From NCBI GenBank assembly GCA_023424865.1, contig JAFADM010000500.1, positions 1 to 9,240 of the forward strand: 9,240 nucleotides of DNA. Reading direction: 5' to 3'. The notes beneath the pieces were generated by a model. That model was not told the origin of the DNA. It did not search any database and saw only the letters and a list, made by a program, of their open reading frames with translations. Position numbers and translations under genes: made by a program. Of this stretch, positions 1-6,819 are shown in pieces; the first letter of the stretch is position 1; each line of letters starts with the position of its first letter. The stretch comes from Bacillota bacterium (lineage in GTDB: Bacteria; Bacillota_A; Clostridia; DSM-8532).

Positions 1-54
1 CGAATCATGTCTTGGCGAAACCTGTCCTCAAAAAGGGAGGTTAGGTGTGTAAGC

Positions 55-945
55 TTAATTTACTGTAGTCACCTTAACGGTGCAGGCGGCACTGTTCACT
101 TCAAGAAGGATGGTATTTTCCGCTTCATTGAAGTTGGGAGAAACATAGGTTTTACTTCCTAATAAGGAAAATTCCTCCTTGCCCGAGCCATCATTTAGCG
201 TTAGATTGGTGACGGCAGCTGAGGATACGATTTTCAGGCCGCTTCCCTCGGGAACGATAAGATTAATATCCACAGCCCCGCTGTTGCATGTTAATTTAGC
301 GGTTTTCTGCTTATCGCCCACCTTGATTTCAAGATTGGCCGCACCCGTATTCACAACACACCGGCTCAGAGCAAGCTCTGAAAAATCAAGAATCCCGTCG
401 GTAGCTCCCGTATTAACCTCAATATCCCAGGGAATGCTTTCGTTGAGCTGTGCGGTGAACTGCTTGGAGCCGGTGACACTGTTTTTTAATTCCTGTTTAT
501 AGGTGAGGGTAGGCGTAAAGCCCTCGCTCAGCTTATACTCGATACCTGAAATTTTTGTATTGACCTGGGCAAAGGAGCTGTCGGTTGCCGAAAGGTCCAA
601 ATCCACAGCGCCAAGATTGACAACAAGCTTTCCTGACTGATAGGAATCCTTCATCTCAAAGCTCTTCTCAGGCAAAGTTCCCTGTCCTCTGTCCGACTCC
701 CCCGAGCGGTTCAAATAAAAGCCGTAGCCTCCAATGATACAGAAAACAACAACCCATACCACTGCCCGGAGGATATGGGCATCACGGCTTATAAAAAAGC
801 TAATTCCCGCAGCCACAATAAACAGTGGCCATAGTACAGCCAGGGAACCGAACAAGTCGATTTCCACCTTACCTGTAGAACCCAGAATCCACATGATACC
901 GATAAAGATGAGCAATACGCCCCAAAGGGCACCGGATCGTCTCAT
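55..945 (-). CDS. LiaF-like membrane protein with beta-repeat (toast-rack type) extracellular domain
   Basis: A 296-residue protein. Residues 1-80 hold three hydrophobic helices (about 5-22, 31-53, 59-78) like the LiaI/LiaF-type transmembrane domain found in Bacillota envelope-stress proteins. The rest is a soluble, probably extracellular, beta-rich domain with recurring NxGA-type turns: LGAVDLDL (111-118), NTGATDGILDF (178-188), NTGAANLEI (199-207), NSGAVDINL (221-229) and NSAACTV (284-290). This pattern is typical of the LiaF/DUF4097-like toast-rack fold. The ATG directly follows the stop of the PspC gene, and the ribosome binding site AGGAGGGG lies inside that gene, so the two are coupled. 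By family, a role as a membrane regulator responding to wall-active agents is likely; the partner system is not visible. The remaining 54 bases to the left edge hold no gene that I can support. Confidence 0.8.
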   Translation of the reverse strand: MRRSGALWGVLLIFIGIMWILGSTGKVEIDLFGSLAVLWPLFIVAAGISFFISRDAHILRAVVWVVVFCIIGGYGFYLNRSGESDRGQGTLPEKSFEMKDSYQSGKLVVNLGAVDLDLSATDSSFAQVNTKISGIEYKLSEGFTPTLTYKQELKNSVTGSKQFTAQLNESIPWDIEVNTGATDGILDFSELALSRCVVNTGAANLEIKVGDKQKTAKLTCNSGAVDINLIVPEGSGLKIVSSAAVTNLTLNDGSGKEEFSLLGSKTYVSPNFNEAENTILLEVNSAACTVKVTTVN

Positions 946-1344
946 TTAATTTCCCCTCCTGTTCTGTGACAGAAGATAAATGCCGCCTAAAATCATCAGC
1001 CCTGCAAAGACATACCGCCAATCCAGCCAGTTGAAAAACATCCGTGCCAGGAGAAATATGCCGAAGCCGATAAGGATAAAACCTACGACAAAGCGATTAT
1101 TGCCGCCGTTATTCACAGGGGCCTCTTCGTTGTCGTTATACCCGCCTGAGTACTGGGCGTCGGAGGGGACAATGATGACACACAAAATATACAGTAAAAT
1201 TCCCGGCAGCATTCCGCTGAGCACAATGCCTACCAGAGCAATCAGACGTACCATGGAGCGATCCATATTGACATAATCGGCAAGACCTGAGCATACACCG
1301 CCAAACACCCTGTCTCCGGTTTTTCTTACAAATCTTCTTTCCAT
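946..1344 (-). CDS. PspC-domain membrane protein with LiaF-type C-terminal helices
   Basis: A 132-residue small membrane protein. Residues 4-60 match the PspC family: a basic start, then TGDRVFGGVCSGLADYVNMD (9-28), a VR pair, a long hydrophobic helix (about 34-58) and IIVPSD. The PspC family is linked to phage-shock and envelope-stress signalling. A polar Asn/Gly-rich linker (about 61-83) leads to two further membrane helices (about 85-104 and 110-125) that resemble the LiaI/LiaF transmembrane region, ending in a basic tail. The ATG at 1342-1344 has GAGGTG seven bases upstream. Its stop codon directly abuts the start of the next gene, so the two are translationally coupled. It probably works with that LiaF-like protein in sensing membrane or cell-wall damage; no cognate two-component system is in the window. 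Confidence 0.85.
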   Translation of the reverse strand: MERRFVRKTGDRVFGGVCSGLADYVNMDRSMVRLIALVGIVLSGMLPGILLYILCVIIVPSDAQYSGGYNDNEEAPVNNGGNNRFVVGFILIGFGIFLLARMFFNWLDWRYVFAGLMILGGIYLLSQNRRGN

Positions 1345-1366
1345 TCGCTTTCACCTCAATTAAAAC

Positions 1367-1420
1367 GTTCCTTCCCTGCCTCCGGTCCGGACCGGATATA
1401 TCCATTGAGCCGCAAGGAAC
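1367..1420 (-). terminator. Inverted repeat downstream of the PBP gene: possible terminator or regulatory leader of the PspC gene
   Basis: GTTCCTT (1367-1373) and AAGGAAC (1414-1420) pair as a 7-bp stem. On the minus strand AAAA precedes and TTTT follows the stem, each one base removed, so it resembles a bidirectional terminator. The large loop contains a perfect 16-bp palindrome TCCGGTCCGGACCGGA (1381-1396) overlapping a second palindrome GGATATATCC (1394-1403). Such palindromes could be an operator for a dimeric regulator of the downstream envelope genes. It ends 22 bases before the PspC start codon. I saw no convincing promoter in the 133-base gap. Structure is directly seen; the role as terminator versus operator is open. 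Confidence 0.4.
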
Positions 1421-1477
1421 CTTTTTCTTTGTCTTCAATAGATTTTACGTAAGGTCCTCAGCGAATGTCTGATCCAT

Positions 1478-3130
1478 TTAAAATCCTTCGTCCATTATTC
1501 GTGCTGAGATTTCCGCAAATACGGGTGCTGCACTGCTGCCTCCGCTTTTTCCGTCCTCAATAAAGACACACATGGCATAACGGGGCGAATTAACCGGAAA
1601 ATACCCGGAAAACCAGGCGTGTATAATGGCCCTGTCATCCTCCAGCCAGCCTGTTTCAGCACTTCCTGTTTTTCCGGCGCTGCCTCCGTGTCCCCTGATG
1701 TTTGCCAGTGAGCCTGTGCCTGATTGGACAGTCATTTGCATCATGCCCTGGAGACTGGCTGCCGTTTCCTTGGAAATAACCCGCTCCCAGGAGCTTTCAC
1801 CGATATTTCGTATGCGCTGTCCTTTATCGTTGACAATAGCCTCCACCAGAGTCAGACGATTCAGTATTCCGCCATTGGCAATGATAGCCGTCATATTGGC
1901 CGCCTGAAGGGGGGATACCAAAAGATCACCCTGGCCGATGGATAAATTGGCTGTTTCTCCGTCGGAGGCCGGTCCCATGGTATTGGGAAGCCGGCCCAGG
2001 GCTTCATCCAGGCCCTGGAGATAAATCCCTGTTTTTGAGCCCAGTCCGAATTTATCCGCCATGTCAACCAATTTGTTTCGCCCAACCTTCAAGCCCAATT
2101 GTATAAAATAAGCATTGCAGGATTTGGCAAAGCCCTGGGCCATGTTAACAGTGCCATGTCCCCCGGTGAGATAGCTGGAGCATTTCATAGTCTTATCCCC
2201 TAATTGAACATATCCCGGACAATCAAAGGTGGTTTCCGGAGAAATCCCTGATTCAAGTGCTGCCGCAACCGTTATGATCTTAAAAATAGAACCGGGTGTA
2301 TAAGCCCCCAATGCACGGTTGAACAACGCCTGGGAAGGGTCGCTTAAATAGTCGTTGACATAGGCCGGATCAAAATTAGGTCTGGAAGCCATGGCCAGAA
2401 CCTCTCCCGTTAAGATGTCCACAATGACCACCGCACCTTCGGTGACCATACGATCCATGGTCTCCTCCACAATTTTTTGCATATGGTAATCGATGGTCAG
2501 CATCACATTAAGCCTGGTCTCAGCCGTAGTGTCGTAGACTCGGTATCCAAACTGACTCATAATGGTATTTCCCGCGTCGGCTATAACCCCTGCATATAAG
2601 CCTCCACCCCGGGACAGGGAGGTTTGGTAAGCCTTTTCAACCCCTGCCAGGCCTTCCTTTCCCTTCTCCCCCACATAACCCAGAAGATGGGCCGCCAGAG
2701 TGGCACTGCCGTTTCTCAGCGGAAATTCCACGACGCTTATGCCTTCAATGCCGGAATCCCGAATGGCTTCAGCCTGGTTCTCGCCAACAGAAAGGGTAAA
2801 GGGCAGCTGACTTGAGTTAACTTTTTTGTTGAGCTCCTCATAGGATATGTTTAAAAGACTTGCTATCATGCGCTGGAGGCTATCCTGTCCAGCCAGTGTG
2901 ACGGGCTGGAGCAAAACTTTGGTTTCATTTTCCCTATTGGTCAGGCGTATACCGTTGCGGTCAAGAATATCGCCTCTTTCGCTGTAAAGCTCCACATTTT
3001 TAAAGCGCTGAAGCGCCGCAGCTTCCGAATACTGCTCACCCGTAACCTGCTGAATGGTGAATAGCCTTATCCCGATAAAAAGAAATCCCAATACGAACAG
3101 CAGCCCTACAAATTTAATACGGCCGGACAT
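1478..3130 (-). CDS. Class B penicillin-binding protein (peptidoglycan transpeptidase)
   Basis: Membrane-anchored D,D-transpeptidase that cross-links peptidoglycan outside the cell membrane. From the chosen start the protein has 550 residues. It has a short basic N-terminus, one membrane helix (about 6-22) and no cleavable signal, then the class B dimerisation signature RGDILDRNG (52-60). The transpeptidase domain has all three active-site motifs: SIFK (281-284, nucleophile S281), SCN (337-339) and KTGS (487-490). There is no PASTA domain and no glycosyltransferase domain, and the size suggests a compact elongation- or sporulation-type PBP rather than a PASTA-bearing FtsI/SpoVD type; I cannot decide which. 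An ATG two codons upstream (3136) is less likely because of the ribosome binding site. It follows the terminator after ribF by about 40 bases and is followed by the PspC gene after 133 bases. Envelope function fits those neighbours. Confidence 0.93.
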   Translation of the reverse strand: MSGRIKFVGLLFVLGFLFIGIRLFTIQQVTGEQYSEAAALQRFKNVELYSERGDILDRNGIRLTNRENETKVLLQPVTLAGQDSLQRMIASLLNISYEELNKKVNSSQLPFTLSVGENQAEAIRDSGIEGISVVEFPLRNGSATLAAHLLGYVGEKGKEGLAGVEKAYQTSLSRGGGLYAGVIADAGNTIMSQFGYRVYDTTAETRLNVMLTIDYHMQKIVEETMDRMVTEGAVVIVDILTGEVLAMASRPNFDPAYVNDYLSDPSQALFNRALGAYTPGSIFKIITVAAALESGISPETTFDCPGYVQLGDKTMKCSSYLTGGHGTVNMAQGFAKSCNAYFIQLGLKVGRNKLVDMADKFGLGSKTGIYLQGLDEALGRLPNTMGPASDGETANLSIGQGDLLVSPLQAANMTAIIANGGILNRLTLVEAIVNDKGQRIRNIGESSWERVISKETAASLQGMMQMTVQSGTGSLANIRGHGGSAGKTGSAETGWLEDDRAIIHAWFSGYFPVNSPRYAMCVFIEDGKSGGSSAAPVFAEISARIMDEGF

Positions 3131-3137
3131 TTCCATT

Positions 3138-3143
3138 CCTCCT
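3138..3143 (-). promoter_or_regulatory. Shine-Dalgarno AGGAGG that decides the penicillin-binding protein start
   Basis: AGGAGG ends seven bases before the ATG at 3128-3130 but only one base before the in-frame ATG at 3134-3136. Seven bases is normal spacing and one base is not usable, so the downstream ATG is the likely start. Confidence 0.75.
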
Positions 3144-3169
3144 CAAAGTCCTTCCAGGCTTTGGGCCTG

Positions 3170-3201
3170 AAAAAAACAAGACATACTTTCTAAAGTATGC
3201 C
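3170..3201 (-). terminator. Intrinsic terminator after ribF
   Basis: On the minus strand a 9-bp stem (one G-U pair) formed by GGCATACTT and AAGTATGTC with a TAGA tetraloop is followed shortly by TTGTTTTTTT, including a run of seven T at 3170-3176. It starts 53 bases past the ribF stop codon. The stem is GC-poor, but stem plus U-tract is the typical layout, so it probably ends the infB-ribF transcript. Some readthrough into the next gene is possible. Confidence 0.7.
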
Positions 3202-3216
3202 CTTGAATGGTACGGA

Positions 3217-3246
3217 TTTATAACCGGTCGCTGCAATGTAATACAA
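3217..3246 (-). promoter_or_regulatory. Weak candidate sigma-A-type promoter upstream of the penicillin-binding protein gene
   Basis: On the minus strand TATAAA (3217-3222) matches five of six bases of the -10 consensus. TTGTAT (3241-3246) at an 18-base spacing matches only the TTG of the -35 box. It lies between the ribF stop and the terminator hairpin, so a transcript from here would run through the hairpin first. Match quality is poor on one side; treat as tentative. Confidence 0.25.
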
Positions 3247-3253
3247 TGCCCAC

Positions 3254-4195
3254 TTATCTTAATATATCCCAATAACGCTTGGTTTCCAGAATATCCTCAG
3301 CTACCTGCTTTTTAAGGACTTCCACCGTTTCAAAGCGCTTTTCGCCTCTTAGCTTTCGGACAAAGCAGACCTCGATTTCCTGTCCGTAAATATCCTCATT
3401 ATAGTCCAGAAGATGTGTTTCAATGCTGAAAGCATGGCCTTCCCGAATGGTGGGGGCAATGCCCACATTGGTTATGCCGTTGTGCCAGCGGTTTCCGACC
3501 CGGGTTTTTGTGATGTAAACACCATGGGCGGGAACCACCATTTTCTCATGAGCCAGAATATTGGCCGTAGGAAAGCCCAGAGTTCTTCCTATTTTCCTTC
3601 CGTCAACCACCTTTCCGCACAGGGAGAAGTAACGGCCAAGAAGTTGAAAGACTCTCTCCATTTTGCCTTTTTTTATGTATTCACGTATAAGCGTGCTGCT
3701 GACAATCTCTGAATTGACCTTTACAGGGGGAACGACTATGGTTTTAAACCCCCATTGGTCGCCGTACTTTTTCAGAAGCTCCGTATCGCCCTTGCCCATA
3801 TACCCGAAACGGTAGTTGAAGCCCACCACTGCCAGTCGGATTTGGAGTCTATCTACCAGTACGTTCCTGACAAACTCCTCCGGAGAAAGATGGGAAAAGG
3901 TTTCATTAAATTCCTGATAACAGAGGGTATCGATATCCATGGCCCCAAGAATGGCCTTTTTTTGCTCATTGGTGGTTATAAGCGGACTATCAAGATTTTT
4001 TCTCAGCATATTTCCCGTGTGCTTATTAAAGGTATACACCACAGGCGATAGCCCATTCAGGCGGCACTCATTGATAAGTGTACCGATGAGCGCCATATGG
4101 CCGATGTGAAGGCCGTCGAAATTCCCCAGCCCCACTCCGGTATGAACCTCGGAGTGATAGTCCGACATATTGGTCACAACCTGAAGTTTACTCAT
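3254..4195 (-). CDS. ribF: Bifunctional riboflavin kinase / FAD synthetase
   Basis: Makes FMN from riboflavin and ATP, then FAD from FMN and ATP. The 313-residue protein has both expected domains. The N-terminal nucleotidyltransferase domain carries the GNFDGLHIGH motif (24-33), GFNYRFGYMGKGD (125-137) and SSTLIREYI (166-174). The C-terminal riboflavin kinase barrel carries GRTLGFPTANI (203-213), HGVY (224-227) and IETHLLDYNEDIYG (258-271), with E259 the likely catalytic base. Length is standard. A strong ribosome binding site AAGGGGG lies about six bases before the ATG. It follows truB by 24 bases and is followed by an intrinsic terminator, so it is the last gene of the infB unit here. No FMN riboswitch is visible upstream, consistent with housekeeping transcription from the operon. 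Confidence 0.97.
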   Translation of the reverse strand: MSKLQVVTNMSDYHSEVHTGVGLGNFDGLHIGHMALIGTLINECRLNGLSPVVYTFNKHTGNMLRKNLDSPLITTNEQKKAILGAMDIDTLCYQEFNETFSHLSPEEFVRNVLVDRLQIRLAVVGFNYRFGYMGKGDTELLKKYGDQWGFKTIVVPPVKVNSEIVSSTLIREYIKKGKMERVFQLLGRYFSLCGKVVDGRKIGRTLGFPTANILAHEKMVVPAHGVYITKTRVGNRWHNGITNVGIAPTIREGHAFSIETHLLDYNEDIYGQEIEVCFVRKLRGEKRFETVEVLKKQVAEDILETKRYWDILR

Positions 4196-4219
4196 TTCTT
4201 CCCCCTTGCAGACGGCTTG

Positions 4220-5146
4220 TCAGCCGATCCACTTGGCAGCTTTTACAGCTGCTCTTTCTCTCTCTTTAATCCATTTCTTGCCTATGCCTAAAAACCTTTC
4301 CTCTTGGCTGTATAGCCTGACCAGTTCCGGCTCCCCGGATTCCAGCGAGCTGTTCGGCCTCTCAGTAATAATGACCATTCCATTTGAAAGCCGTTTTTCC
4401 TCATTGGCGTCGACATGAAAGGCCGGCATATGCCCAAGGGCTTTATCCATACTTAAAAAGAGGCTTTCCAGGGTTCCTTCCTCTTTTGCTTTCTCAAGGC
4501 CTTCAAGAGTAACCGCTTCTTCCAGCCTGAAAGGACCGGAGCGTGTGCGTACAAGGGTTTTCATATGGCCGCCGCAGCCCAGGGCTTCGCCCATATCATG
4601 ACATAGGGTTCGAATATAGGTCCCTTTGGAGCACTCCACAAGAAAGGTAACCTCCGCCCTTTTACCGCCCTCAGTCTCAAACCGGTGGATTCCCTCCGGT
4701 ATAAGGCTGTAGAAGGTAACCGGCCGGGGTGTACGCTCTACCTCTTCCCCTTTTCGCGCCAGCTCATACAGACGTTTTCCGTTTATGCGCACAGCCGAAT
4801 GCATGGGAGGCAGCTGCTGCCTTGTCCCGACAAAGCCTGCCATAACCTTAAGTATTTCCTCGTCCGCTGCCTCCGCGTCCATTTCCTTGAGGCGCACACC
4901 GGTGGCATCCTGGGTATCCGTAGACTCTCCCAGCAGCATCACGGCACGATAGGCCTTGTCCTTTTCCATAAGGTATTCGATTACCTTTGTAGCCCTGCCC
5001 GTACAAACCGGTAAAACGCCTGTGGCATCAGGATCCAGCGTACCTGCATGTCCCACTTTTTTCGTAGCCGTAAGACGTCTTATTTTTGCCACCACATCAA
5101 AGGAAGTCATCCCTGCGGGTTTATGAATATTTAAAATGCCGTCCAT
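4220..5146 (-). CDS. truB: tRNA pseudouridine(55) synthase TruB
   Basis: Converts U55 in the T-loop of elongator tRNAs to pseudouridine and acts as a tRNA folding chaperone. The 308-residue product starts with the TruB signature HKPAGMTSFDVV (8-19) and has VGHAGTLDPDATGVL (31-45), where D38 is the expected catalytic aspartate. Further family motifs are KAYRAVMLLGESTDTQDATG (64-83), PPMHSAVRINGKRLYELAR (113-131) and CSKGTYIRTLCHDMGEALG (172-190), then a TruB C-terminal/PUA-like domain (about 240-295). The ATG is preceded by GAGGAG about ten bases upstream. It follows nrnA after 65 bases and ends 24 bases before ribF, consistent with one operon. Nothing in the protein is broken or unusual. Confidence 0.97.
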   Translation of the reverse strand: MDGILNIHKPAGMTSFDVVAKIRRLTATKKVGHAGTLDPDATGVLPVCTGRATKVIEYLMEKDKAYRAVMLLGESTDTQDATGVRLKEMDAEAADEEILKVMAGFVGTRQQLPPMHSAVRINGKRLYELARKGEEVERTPRPVTFYSLIPEGIHRFETEGGKRAEVTFLVECSKGTYIRTLCHDMGEALGCGGHMKTLVRTRSGPFRLEEAVTLEGLEKAKEEGTLESLFLSMDKALGHMPAFHVDANEEKRLSNGMVIITERPNSSLESGEPELVRLYSQEERFLGIGKKWIKERERAAVKAAKWIG

Positions 5147-5211
5147 TCTTATTTAGCTCCTCAACCGATTTTAGCCGGCCTTGCAGCTCTCTCCTTTAAA
5201 TGCTTTGCCTT

Positions 5212-6195
5212 TTAACGGTCCGTGGAGGCCTGATCCAGATGGGGAAGAATAACACCGGTCAGTTTCTCAATAACCTCTTCCAGATCCCCCTCGGCATTAA
5301 AGCCCGCAGCACGCTTGTGGCCTCCGCCACCGAAGCTTTCAGCTGCTTTCGCCACGTCAACATATTCATTGGAACGCAGATTGCCTCGAAAATGACCTTT
5401 GGGATCCTCCCTCAAAAAGGCACACACCTCCACCCCTTCCAGGCTGCGCCCTATGTTAACCAGTCCTTCAAAATCGCTGCTTTGGGCCTGGCACCGGCCT
5501 TCATCCTCAAAGGTAATGTAAGTAATGGCCAGCTTTCCTTCTGCCAGAAGACGAAGGGAGTTCATGGTTTGCTTCATTAAGTAAAGCTTTGTATGAGAAA
5601 TTCTATCAAAAACATTTTTAACCACCATGATAAAATCAATGCCCAGCTTCACCAGCTCCGCAGCAACCTCAAGGGTTTTAGGAGTGGTATTGGAATAGCG
5701 GAAGCCCCCTGTGTCCGTCAGAATGGCCGTGTAAAGGCAAAGTGCCGTATCCTTGTCCAGAGGCAGCTTAAGAAATTGAGTAATGAGATCATAGATGATT
5801 TCGCCGGTGGCGGATGCCGATGTATCAACCAAAGAATAATGGGCCTCAACCTTGTTGGTTGCATGATGATCAATACTCAGCCGCACCTGGGCCCCATAGA
5901 AATAAGGCTGGCGTTTACCCAGACGAACAAGATCCCCATTATCCAGATTAATGGCAGTATGAAAGGTTCTGTCGGGCATTTGGCCGATAAGCTCCTGCCC
6001 CGGCAGGAAAGCCAGGGTAGAGGATACCTCCTCTTCTAACAGCACGGTCACATCCTTGCCCAGAGACCTTAATGCAAGTCCCAGGGCAAAGGATGCTCCC
6101 AGAGCATCGCCGTCGGCATTGATATGGGGCATAATAACTACATTGTCCGCAGCAAGAAGCTGCTGTCCAATGATTTCAAGCAGATTATCCTTCAT
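5212..6195 (-). CDS. nrnA: DHH/DHHA1 bifunctional oligoribonuclease / pAp phosphatase
   Basis: A 327-residue RecJ-like DHH phosphoesterase. The family degrades nanoRNAs of a few nucleotides and dephosphorylates 3'-phosphoadenosine 5'-phosphate, using Mn ions in the cytoplasm. Metal-binding motifs are all present: HINADGDALG (24-33) with H24, D28 and D30; LDNGD (84-88) with D85; the signature DHH (109-111); and TDTGGFRYSNTT (160-171) with D161. The DHHA1 substrate-binding domain ends in GGGGHKRAAG (289-298). Length matches the usual 310-330 residues. The start follows the rbfA stop by 17 bases; the ribosome binding site (AAGGACAGG, overlapping the rbfA stop) is weak and somewhat distant, suggesting coupling to rbfA translation. 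Its position between rbfA and truB is conserved in many Bacillota. It is unlikely to be RecJ, which is much longer. Confidence 0.94.
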   Translation of the reverse strand: MKDNLLEIIGQQLLAADNVVIMPHINADGDALGASFALGLALRSLGKDVTVLLEEEVSSTLAFLPGQELIGQMPDRTFHTAINLDNGDLVRLGKRQPYFYGAQVRLSIDHHATNKVEAHYSLVDTSASATGEIIYDLITQFLKLPLDKDTALCLYTAILTDTGGFRYSNTTPKTLEVAAELVKLGIDFIMVVKNVFDRISHTKLYLMKQTMNSLRLLAEGKLAITYITFEDEGRCQAQSSDFEGLVNIGRSLEGVEVCAFLREDPKGHFRGNLRSNEYVDVAKAAESFGGGGHKRAAGFNAEGDLEEVIEKLTGVILPHLDQASTDR

Positions 6196-6212
6196 TGTTT
6201 GCTAACCTGTCC

Positions 6213-6626
6213 TTATTCTGTGTCGGTTTCCTGGCCGTTAGAGCCATTGCTTCCGCTTTTATCCGCCTCTTCTGCGGATGCCTTATCCGTGGCCACAGCA
6301 TCGCGGATAAGCTTATTGATATGAATGCCGTGTTCAATGGAATCATCCAGCTTAAAGGTAAATTCCGGTGTGTAGCGTATGTTTACCCGCTGTCCGATTT
6401 CTCTTCTTATAAATCCCGCGGCATGCCTCAAGGCCGCCATGGCCTCCTTTTTGCCGTTTTCATCAGCAAAGACGCTGATAAAGGCTGTAGCGTGCCTGAG
6501 ATCCTTGGTCACCTTCAATGCCGTCACCGAAACAAAGTCGGGAAGGCGTGGGTCCTTTATGCCTGTGCGAATGAGTTCGCTCAGCTCTTTTCTGATTTCT
6601 TCCGAAATACGATCAATTCTGTCCAT
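6213..6626 (-). CDS. rbfA: Ribosome-binding factor A, 30S maturation factor
   Basis: RbfA is a small KH-fold protein that binds the 30S subunit during late maturation of the 16S rRNA 5' region and is important at low temperature. From the ATG at 6626 the product is 137 residues, normal for the family. Recognisable family stretches are DPRLPDFVSVTALKVTKDL (25-43), the central LRHAAGFIRREIGQRVNIR (66-84), and TPEFTFKLDDSIEHGIHINK (86-105). The C-terminal tail after about residue 112 is an Ala/Glu/Ser/Gly/Asn-rich acidic extension that looks disordered. A longer start at 6713 would add 29 residues, but a GGAGGT at the right distance and family length favour 6626. It follows infB after 193 bases and precedes nrnA by 17 bases. 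Sure of identity; the start is well supported. Confidence 0.96.
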   Translation of the reverse strand: MDRIDRISEEIRKELSELIRTGIKDPRLPDFVSVTALKVTKDLRHATAFISVFADENGKKEAMAALRHAAGFIRREIGQRVNIRYTPEFTFKLDDSIEHGIHINKLIRDAVATDKASAEEADKSGSNGSNGQETDTE

Positions 6627-6630
6627 CTCT

Positions 6631-6636
6631 ACCTCC
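6631..6636 (-). promoter_or_regulatory. Shine-Dalgarno GGAGGT that fixes the rbfA start
   Basis: On the minus strand GGAGGT is followed by four bases (AGAG) and then the ATG at 6624-6626. The open frame extends 29 codons further upstream to 6713, but that extension has no RbfA similarity. The site supports the start at 6626. Confidence 0.8.
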
Positions 6637-6726
6637 AAATTAACACCGGGCAACTGCTGCCGCAGGAACGGCTTTGTGCAAAACGCAGAAGGCCTTATAC
6701 TAACCATTCCCAAATTGCTTTTATAA

Positions 6727-6766
6727 ATTCACCGTCCCAAAAAATTTCCTTTTCGGGACGGTGAAT
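6727..6766. repeat. Perfect 12-bp inverted repeat (REP-like palindrome) between infB and rbfA
   Basis: The arms 6727-6738 (ATTCACCGTCCC) and 6755-6766 (GGGACGGTGAAT) are exact reverse complements around a 16-base A/T-rich loop. Inside the loop, AAAA at 6740-6743 can pair with TTTT at 6750-6753 after one mismatch, so the hairpin can be longer. It sits in the middle of the 193-base infB-rbfA gap. On the transcribed (minus) strand the hairpin is followed by TTTATAAAAG, which is a poor U-tract, so it is not a convincing strong terminator. Palindromes with an ACCGTCCC/GGGACGGT core are known to me as dispersed intergenic repeats in some Clostridia, so a REP-type element is a reasonable reading. 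It could instead stabilise or attenuate the mRNA between infB and rbfA. The structure is seen directly; the class is inference. Confidence 0.6.
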
Positions 6767-6819
6767 AATTAACCTCTATTGGGCCGGCATTTAATACAGT
6801 ATATTAGACGGCCTGCCTT

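Noticed and set aside
19..42. Imperfect hairpin (AACCT/AGGTT with a bulge) after the LiaF-like gene
   Set aside because: No T-run follows it on the transcribed strand, so it is not a convincing terminator; any real terminator would lie left of the window.
1445..1452. TTACGTAA palindrome between the PBP and PspC genes
   Set aside because: An 8-bp palindrome is too short to support as a site on its own.
3131..3136. Upstream ATG (3134-3136) as PBP start
   Set aside because: The AGGAGG would be only one base away; the ATG two codons later has a seven-base spacing.
6627..6713. N-terminal extension of rbfA by 29 codons
   Set aside because: The extra residues do not resemble RbfA, and a GGAGGT sits at correct spacing for the ATG at 6626.
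6195..6764. 189-codon plus-strand open frame across rbfA and the gap
   Set aside because: It is antisense to the certain gene rbfA, has no recognisable domain and lacks support from a ribosome binding site.
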